48,331 bases of DNA, taken from contig VGID01000030.1 in assembly GCA_016868035.1 (NCBI GenBank), forward strand, positions 1 through 48,331, given 5' to 3'. The DNA comes from Betaproteobacteria bacterium. GTDB lineage: Bacteria; Pseudomonadota; Gammaproteobacteria; Burkholderiales; SG8-41. A model generated the notes under the pieces. It did no database searches. It saw only the letters and a program-made list of their open reading frames with translations, and was not told where the DNA came from. Position 1 is the stretch's first letter. Each line of letters starts with the position of its first letter. Both the position numbers and the translations under genes were made by a program. Shown here in pieces: positions 43,852-48,331 of the stretch.

Positions 43852-44199
43852 ATGGCGCGCTCACATCGCGACCGCCGCAGCGCACACCGTACGCGCACCA
43901 TCCTCGATGGCCTCACCGCCGCCGAGATCGCGCTCGTGGTGCTGCTCGAAGCGATGGTGGACACACAGCCGCGCACCGCGCAGCAGTTCGTGCGCGGCCT
44001 CGATCGCGTGCTGGCGCGCGACACCGCGATGACGAGCGGCGCGCGCTGGTCGAGCGTACCGCGCCGCGCCTGCGCGTGGTGGCGGGCGCCCGAGCGTAAA
44101 TCACCGAGCAACCCAAAGGAGGCCGCATCATGGCTGGCACGAATGAAGCAGCGCACCGCAGCGCAGTTGAGTATGAGCAGCATTGGTGGAGCGAGTTGA
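43852..44199 (+). CDS. hypothetical protein
   Basis: 115 residues, basic at the N-terminus, then a helical segment (Ala-Glu-Ile-Ala-Leu-Val-Val-Leu-Leu-Glu-Ala) at about 24-40. Its last 70 nt overlap the next gene, which has the stronger start, so the C-terminal part may be spurious or frameshifted. No family recognised. Confidence 0.4.
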   Translation: MARSHRDRRSAHRTRTILDGLTAAEIALVVLLEAMVDTQPRTAQQFVRGLDRVLARDTAMTSGARWSSVPRRACAWWRAPERKSPSNPKEAASWLARMKQRTAAQLSMSSIGGAS

Positions 44200-44654
44200 T
44201 CCGCGGCACCGAGGAGCAATTACAGGCACTCGGTATCGGGGATGGAATGGCGTTTCCCGGCGAGCCCGGCGCGCGGAAAATGCGTGTGACGGTCCTGCCC
44301 GACGGCACAATGCCAACGTCTCGCACCGGAGAGCCGCACGAGGCGCGTATGCCGGGAGCCAAGAAGATCGAGCGGGTTTCGAAGGGCACGTATCAGGTGA
44401 GGATCGTCGGCGGCGAAGATGAGGGGCATAGGAGATACTGCCTGATTGAACGCGCCAGGTGCGAGCACCAGCGGCGCACGTGGGCACTGCCTCGGCCGGC
44501 TCCGCTACATGGGGTATTCGATGCGCGCCCGGGGGCAGAGAGGGCCGCAGCTCGCAATGCGCTGGCAAGTGCTGAAGTGGATCCCGGGTTTCGGGTTTTT
44601 CTTGCCCAGCTCGGATTGTGGGGTTCGCAACCGGGAGTTAATCGGGCGCCATGA
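44130..44654 (+). CDS. hypothetical protein
   Basis: 174 residues with a strong AAAGGAGG ribosome site at about 44115. The first 110 residues look like real coding sequence (Glu-Gln-His-Trp-Trp-Ser-Glu-Leu at about 16-23, then Gly-Thr-Tyr-Gln-Val-Arg-Ile-Val-Gly-Gly). After about residue 113 composition changes, and another frame (44446-44772) also looks plausible, so a frameshift near 44465 is possible. It overlaps the next gene by ATGA. Unknown function. Confidence 0.5.
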   Translation: MAGTNEAAHRSAVEYEQHWWSELIRGTEEQLQALGIGDGMAFPGEPGARKMRVTVLPDGTMPTSRTGEPHEARMPGAKKIERVSKGTYQVRIVGGEDEGHRRYCLIERARCEHQRRTWALPRPAPLHGVFDARPGAERAAARNALASAEVDPGFRVFLAQLGLWGSQPGVNRAP

Positions 44655-45280
44655 CCAAGAAGCGCCGACGGCTAGGCACGAGAAAGGCGACCAGCGGACG
44701 ACGTTCACGCCCGCGGCGCTTGGCCTCGTGGCGAGGTCAGCGCAATCCAGATCGCCTCGCGGGTATTTCTAAGCGTGCCACGTCGACCGCGCCCCCCGAG
44801 GTCATCTATAAGCGGTTCCTCACCGACATTTTTGCTTATGAATCGCGTAATTACCAGCGCACGAAAAACCCCCTCTATGCATGGAGGGCGATAAACGCGG
44901 CCATCGATGGAGGCATTACCATCTCCCACCAAGTTGGTCATTACCTAAAGCGCATCTCTGACGCGCTACAAAACATCGACTCCCACGAGAATATCGCGCG
45001 CCAGGTGCTACGCGCGCTCGAGATGCACCGCGCTGGCGGTCCCTCTGTGTTCGCGCAGTATCATGCCCTTAAGAATCTTAGTTCCCTGGTGCTCGAGGCA
45101 GACATTAAGGCCCGCTCAATACAGCTGGTTGGGAATTCGCTCCGTCGAGTCCGGGACCCCAGGATTTGGCCCGGTAAATTTAAGGCCGCGCTGGACGCAA
45201 TTGCCTCACAGCGCGGTTATCGGAAAGGTGGCGTTGATTCGGTGATGCGCGCCTTGCGCCGGCATCGGACAAAACCGTAG
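44651..45280 (+). CDS. hypothetical protein with basic N-terminus
   Basis: 209 residues. The first 40 are extremely Arg/Lys-rich (Lys-Lys-Arg-Arg-Arg), the rest is mostly helical with Trp and Tyr spread through it. The base composition is visibly less GC-rich than the core genes, consistent with acquired DNA. Coupled to the previous gene. No family recognised; a nucleic-acid-binding role is only a guess from charge. Confidence 0.6.
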   Translation: MTKKRRRLGTRKATSGRRSRPRRLASWRGQRNPDRLAGISKRATSTAPPEVIYKRFLTDIFAYESRNYQRTKNPLYAWRAINAAIDGGITISHQVGHYLKRISDALQNIDSHENIARQVLRALEMHRAGGPSVFAQYHALKNLSSLVLEADIKARSIQLVGNSLRRVRDPRIWPGKFKAALDAIASQRGYRKGGVDSVMRALRRHRTKP

Positions 45281-45310
45281 CAGGTTCGGTCCGCACAAGA
45301 TTGTTCCCAC

Positions 45311-45348
45311 GTCCCATACTGTCTCAAGATGAGAGGGCAGTATGGGAC
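45311..45348 (+). promoter_or_regulatory. inverted repeat enclosing the ribosome site of the first HTH gene
   Basis: GTCCCATACTG (45311-45321) is perfectly complementary to CAGTATGGGAC (45338-45348). The right arm contains the ATG at 45342-45344 and the 16-nt loop contains the GAGAGGG ribosome site. An inner TCTC/GAGA pair (45322-45325, 45331-45334) could extend it. It could be a DNA operator for the encoded regulator or an RNA hairpin that hides the start. Confidence 0.65.
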
Positions 45349-45590
45349 ACAATACCGCACCCAATCCTAACGTTCTTTGGGACGAGAAGACGACCGCCCA
45401 ATTCCTCGGCGTATCGGTTGAGTTCCTGCAGCAGGATCGGCATGGCCCGAAGCGCATCCCATTCGTGCGGATCGGGCGGGCCATCCGATACGACTTCGCC
45501 GACGTACGCGCATTCGTCGCCAGTCAGAAGGTCGGCGGCGCGCAGCGCGGACCCGTGATCCCCTGGGCGGCCGGCGTGGAGGTGCGCTGA
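45342..45590 (+). CDS. helix-turn-helix DNA-binding protein (AlpA/excisionase type)
   Basis: 82 residues. The pattern Leu-Trp-Asp-Glu-Lys-Thr-Thr-Ala-Gln-Phe-Leu-Gly-Val-Ser, then Arg-Ile-Pro-Phe-Val-Arg-Ile-Gly-Arg-Ala-Ile-Arg-Tyr and Val-Arg-Ala-Phe-Val is the winged MerR-like fold of AlpA/excisionase proteins. These control excision or early genes in satellites and prophages. The stop overlaps the next start (TGATG). Confidence 0.82.
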   Translation: MGHNTAPNPNVLWDEKTTAQFLGVSVEFLQQDRHGPKRIPFVRIGRAIRYDFADVRAFVASQKVGGAQRGPVIPWAAGVEVR

Positions 45591-46012
45591 TGCCGCGCGC
45601 GGTGCCTCGCCCCTGCACTTGGCCCGGCTGTGGTGCGCTCGTGCCCGCCAGCGAGGGGCCGCGCCGCGTGACCCTGTTGTGGCAGCGTCCGTTGCTGTCG
45701 GATGCCGAGGTCGTCGAGGCGCTCGGCATCCCGCCGAGCCTGTGGGCACAGCTCAAGTCGGATGGCGACACCCCGCCGCTGTTCGAGATTGGGCGGCGGC
45801 TATTCTGTCGGACTGAGGATCTGCGCGCCTGGATCGATGCCCGCGCAGCGCAGGGCCGCCCCGGCTCGCGGCGTCATCGCAATGCACAGCAGAGGAGCAA
45901 CCGTGAAACGACTGATCCTGGAACGAGATCAACGCCCGCCGCCGCGGCCCAGCCCATCAACAGAAAGGCCAAACATGAGCAAACCCACGCCGTTGAAATC
46001 CCTTATCGATGA
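45590..46012 (+). CDS. HTH protein with an HNH-like Cys N-terminus
   Basis: 140 residues. The start (Arg-Pro-Cys-Thr-Trp-Pro-Gly-Cys-Gly-Ala-Leu-Val) resembles the opening of phage HNH endonucleases. What follows is a second AlpA-like helix-turn-helix (Leu-Ser-Asp-Ala-Glu-Val-Val-Glu-Ala-Leu-Gly, then Phe-Glu-Ile-Gly-Arg-Arg-Leu-Phe and Asp-Leu-Arg-Ala-Trp-Ile). No HNH catalytic residues are seen. The tail is low complexity and overlaps the next gene by 38 nt. Confidence 0.65.
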   Translation: MPRAVPRPCTWPGCGALVPASEGPRRVTLLWQRPLLSDAEVVEALGIPPSLWAQLKSDGDTPPLFEIGRRLFCRTEDLRAWIDARAAQGRPGSRRHRNAQQRSNRETTDPGTRSTPAAAAQPINRKAKHEQTHAVEIPYR

Positions 46013-46658
46013 CACAGGGTATAAGACTGCCTTGAGCCGGCTTTCTGAGTTGCAGCGTGATCGCGATGTCGCGCAGCGCAAATGCGAGGAAATCCGAGGG
46101 CAGATCAGTCGCCTTTCTGCTGTCGCAGCGAAGGGTGACGAGCTCGACCGTCGCGCCGCCAGCTTGATCGCCGGCGATGGCGGAACCGCAGCGACGCTCG
46201 CGCAGCTACGCGAGGAGCTTGCCACGACACAGGATCATGCGCGCGTGATCGAACGCGCAATCCAGTTGCAGCAGGGCGCCCTCGAGAAGCTGCGTCGCGA
46301 CGTGTCGCTCGAGATCTGCCGGCAGATCTCCCCGCAATACCGGGAGATCGCTCGGCGCATCGGTCTGGCCTATCGTGAGCTGATCGCCGCCGTCGTCGCG
46401 GAGCAGCAATTTCGCATAGACCTGCAGAATCGATGGGTGGATCACGATGCGCTCGTCAGTCCCGTCCCGCCCGGCTTCGCCAATGCGGGTGACGTGAATT
46501 CGGCGCCATCGCGGTTTTTGCTGCGGCTGGTGGAGCAGCACTATTTCAGCATCGATGATCTGCCCGCGCCACTAAAGCCCTACGTTCCCGGGCCGCAGCC
46601 CGCCCCGACCATCCCCACGAAGGCGCGTAGCCAGGCGGCTAGGCAATTCTTCGGGTAG
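45975..46658 (+). CDS. coiled-coil hypothetical protein
   Basis: 227 residues from ATG 45975 with a GAAAGG ribosome site. Residues about 15-125 are heptad-rich (Leu-Ser-Glu-Leu-Gln-Arg-Asp-Arg and similar) and predict a long coiled coil. The C-terminal part has a Pro-rich linker and ends in Arg-Gln-Phe-Phe-Gly. A structural or packaging accessory role is possible; no family is recognised. Confidence 0.65.
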   Translation: MSKPTPLKSLIDDTGYKTALSRLSELQRDRDVAQRKCEEIRGQISRLSAVAAKGDELDRRAASLIAGDGGTAATLAQLREELATTQDHARVIERAIQLQQGALEKLRRDVSLEICRQISPQYREIARRIGLAYRELIAAVVAEQQFRIDLQNRWVDHDALVSPVPPGFANAGDVNSAPSRFLLRLVEQHYFSIDDLPAPLKPYVPGPQPAPTIPTKARSQAARQFFG

Positions 46659-46911
46659 TGACAGTGACAGACTGCGCGCATGGTCCGCACCCGCGCTGCC
46701 GGGCCTTGTGCTCAGGTGCAGTGCTTCGTCAGGGTGCTGGCTTACGCCCCACTCACCCCACAAAAAAATCGCGGCCGGCCTCGTCGATTCTGCCCGGCTC
46801 GCCCGGAGTGGGAGGGGGGATCAAAAGTTCAGGAGTTCTCGCTTGACCACCGTATACGAAACTGCGCGTGTGCGACCGCGAAATCGGGAGTTTTTTTCTT
46901 GAGGTGACGTG

Positions 46912-47415
46912 ATGGCAGGCCGCAAACCCAAACCGGACCAAATCAAGCGGCTCGAGGGCAATCCCGGGCACCGCGCCTTGAAGGGGACAGCCGATGCGCC
47001 GCCGGTGGAGATCCCGCCCTGTCCCGAGATCGTCGCGCAGGACCCTATCGCGCTCGCGATGTGGGAGGAGCAGACGCGCGAGCTGCTGCGGCTGCGGCTC
47101 ATTGCCCGGATCAATGCGCCAGTGCTCGCGGCGATGTGTATTCACTGGGCCCGCTGGTGGCGCGCTGCGGCAAAAGTTCGCGAATGCGGCCCGCTCGTCG
47201 AAACCCCGACCGAATTCACGCGCCCCAGTCCGTGGCTGCGCATCGCCGACCAGGCCCATGACCGATTCCTGCGCGCGGCGCAGGAGTTCGGCATGACGCC
47301 GGCATCGTACTCGCGCGTAATCGCGCAGACCGGCGGGAAATTGCAGCGACCGCTCCCCTTCGATGGCGAGGAGGAGCGCGCCTTTGATGACTATCTGAAC
47401 CAGAAGGTGCACTGA
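46912..47415 (+). CDS. phage terminase small subunit, P27 family
   Basis: 167 residues from ATG 46912; the GAGGTGA ribosome site at 46901-46907 favours it over GTG 46909. The N-terminus Met-Ala-Gly-Arg-Lys-Pro-Lys-Pro, then Leu-Glu-Gly-Asn-Pro-Gly-His-Arg, is the P27 small-terminase signature. It recognises phage DNA for packaging. The large subunit does not follow directly. The stretch 46659-46911 before it has no convincing gene. The stop overlaps the next start (TGATG). Confidence 0.87.
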   Translation: MAGRKPKPDQIKRLEGNPGHRALKGTADAPPVEIPPCPEIVAQDPIALAMWEEQTRELLRLRLIARINAPVLAAMCIHWARWWRAAAKVRECGPLVETPTEFTRPSPWLRIADQAHDRFLRAAQEFGMTPASYSRVIAQTGGKLQRPLPFDGEEERAFDDYLNQKVH

Positions 47416-47804
47416 TGGCGATCACCAAACTGACGCCGCTCGAGCAGGTTTTCGCGACCCACTACCGAGCGCGCTGGCATACCGATCTCTGCGCGCAACT
47501 CCGTGCCCGGGGCGTACCCGCGACCGCCGTCGCCGAAATTGCCGAGAAGATCATTGTCGAGCTCGCGCGCCATCAGGCCGAGGAGCTGCGCACGGCGCTA
47601 CCTGCAAAAGTGCGTGACGCCGTTCTAGGGCATCGTGAGAGCTTGGGCTGGATGCTCCCAGCAAAAAGGCCCGGCGAGTCGCGCGAGGAGCGCGTAGCGC
47701 GCTACCGCGAGCGGCGCGGGCGCCTCATCGAGGCCGCCGATCGCGCTTCCGCCAGCATCCTCGGCAGCGGCAAGGGCATCAGGATCGTGGCGCCGAAGAC
47801 ATGA
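47415..47804 (+). CDS. hypothetical protein
   Basis: 129 residues, mostly helical and charged, with an Arg/Glu-rich segment (Glu-Ser-Arg-Glu-Glu-Arg-Val-Ala-Arg-Tyr-Arg-Glu-Arg) at about 90-102. Overlaps both neighbours by 1-4 bp, so it belongs to one tightly packed unit with the terminase and primase genes. No family recognised. Confidence 0.6.
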   Translation: MAITKLTPLEQVFATHYRARWHTDLCAQLRARGVPATAVAEIAEKIIVELARHQAEELRTALPAKVRDAVLGHRESLGWMLPAKRPGESREERVARYRERRGRLIEAADRASASILGSGKGIRIVAPKT

Positions 47805-48118
47805 TCGAGAAAAACAACCCGTATGTCGATCGGGTCCGCCACATGTGCCGCGAGCGCGGCATTAGGATCGAGCCGTGCGGCAAGGGCTTTCACCTGGTCG
47901 GCCCGGGCGTCGATCTCCTCGCCGCAGATTTATCCCAAGTGCTGCTCACAGATCTCGCTCCGGCTCCCGTATCTGGCGCTGGCGATACATCGCCGAGGAG
48001 CGGCGTGACCACGCAGCGGCGAGGTATCGCTACATCCGCGAGGCTGGATGGTGCATCGTACTCGTGCTGCTCCGTGCGGGGAGGCTGTGACCGTGATCGA
48101 GCACGCGCGGTTGCCTGA
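47801..48118 (+). CDS. hypothetical protein, probably frameshifted
   Basis: The 105-codon frame starts well (Met-Ile-Glu-Lys-Asn-Asn-Pro-Tyr, Gly-Lys-Gly-Phe-His-Leu-Val-Gly-Pro-Gly) but degenerates after about residue 55. From about 47970 another frame reads Trp-Arg-Tyr-Ile-Ala-Glu-Glu-Arg-Arg-Asp-His-Ala and ends at a TGA (48088-48090) that overlaps the primase GTG at 48087. One frameshift near 47950-47975 would join them and restore the GTGA overlap style of this unit. Confidence 0.45.
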   Translation: MIEKNNPYVDRVRHMCRERGIRIEPCGKGFHLVGPGVDLLAADLSQVLLTDLAPAPVSGAGDTSPRSGVTTQRRGIATSARLDGASYSCCSVRGGCDRDRARAVA

Positions 48119-48331
48119 TCCTGTCGGCTACTTCGAGCAGCGCGAGGGCTTGCGCCTGATTGGACGCGGCCCCTGGCGCTCGGCGCTGTGTCCCTTCCAC
48201 GATGACCACAACCCGAGCTTGCGCGTGAACGTCGAGACAGGGGCTTTCCGCTGCATGGCGTGCGGGGCTCGGGGCGGCGACGTGCTCGCCTACCATCGCG
48301 CCCGCTACGGTCTTTCATTCACGCAAGCGGC
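48093..48331 (+). CDS. DNA primase, CHC2 zinc-finger domain (cut by window end)
   Basis: Partial. From GTG 48093 (or 48087), 79 or 81 residues are visible. GGGGAGG at 48078-48084 fits 48093 better. The zinc motif is Cys-Pro-Phe-His, then Cys-Met-Ala-Cys after about 20 residues, followed by Gly-Gly-Asp-Val-Leu-Ala. This is the CHC2 domain of DnaG-type and satellite-type primases. The rest, including any helicase domain, lies beyond the window. Confidence 0.85.
   Translation, partial: MIEHARLPDPVGYFEQREGLRLIGRGPWRSALCPFHDDHNPSLRVNVETGAFRCMACGARGGDVLAYHRARYGLSFTQA

Noticed and set aside
46680-46907. A 75-codon frame before the terminase gene
   Set aside because: No ribosome site, mixed composition and competing frames; it looks like a non-coding leader.

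Overview
The window is GC-rich chromosomal DNA that most resembles a betaproteobacterium. The evidence is the order tRNA-Leu, tig, clpP, clpX, lon, HU gene, tRNA-Val, tRNA-Asp, ppiD, the rnhA-dnaQ pair beside gloB and a small methyltransferase, and the hpnC/D/E squalene genes. No rRNA or species marker is present, so I do not go below class.

Layout. 1-8.7 kb: a co-directional cell-envelope/lipid block (DUF1302 outer-membrane protein with a damaged 5' end, DUF1329 protein, YCF48-like repeat protein, RND/MMPL exporter, thiolase, chalcone-isomerase-like protein). 8.9-18.3 kb, minus strand: degenerate EAL protein, ETF-ubiquinone oxidoreductase, and the hopanoid-precursor genes hpnC, hpnD and hpnE. 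hpnE is separated from hpnD by a PrpF-family tautomerase, a VapBC-type pair, a decayed MazE/MazF pair and an SDR pseudogene. 18.4-27.8 kb: tRNA-Leu and the protein quality-control cluster. A 270-bp MITE-like element lies between clpX and lon, and lon has a sigma-32-like promoter. 27.9-35.9 kb: fabI and a four-gene Yej-type peptide ABC transporter. 36-41.9 kb: mltD, gloB, methyltransferase, rnhA, dnaQ, nudC.

From 42.05 kb to the right edge lies an integrated element. It starts at a 50-nt 3' fragment of tRNA-Val(CAC), followed by repeated TTTCATAC sites and a tyrosine recombinase. Then come small unknown genes, two helix-turn-helix genes, a coiled-coil protein, a P27-type terminase small subunit and a CHC2 zinc-finger primase that is cut by the window edge. 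It is a prophage or phage satellite that continues beyond the window.

The most striking feature is a family of spacers in the core chromosome. At least 15 gaps, plus one linker inside yejF, are filled by imperfect palindromes built from short periodic words. The left arm is a run of 7-bp (GTGANNC-like) or 15-bp (GTGACATGGTGAAGC-like) units and the right arm is the same words reverse-complemented. Some loci use a different word (TGAATGC, GAGGATC, CAGTGGGCAG, ACAGGATTA). Runs often begin on a gene's own TGA stop and end against the next start codon. I saw none inside the integrated element. I do not recognise this as a described family.
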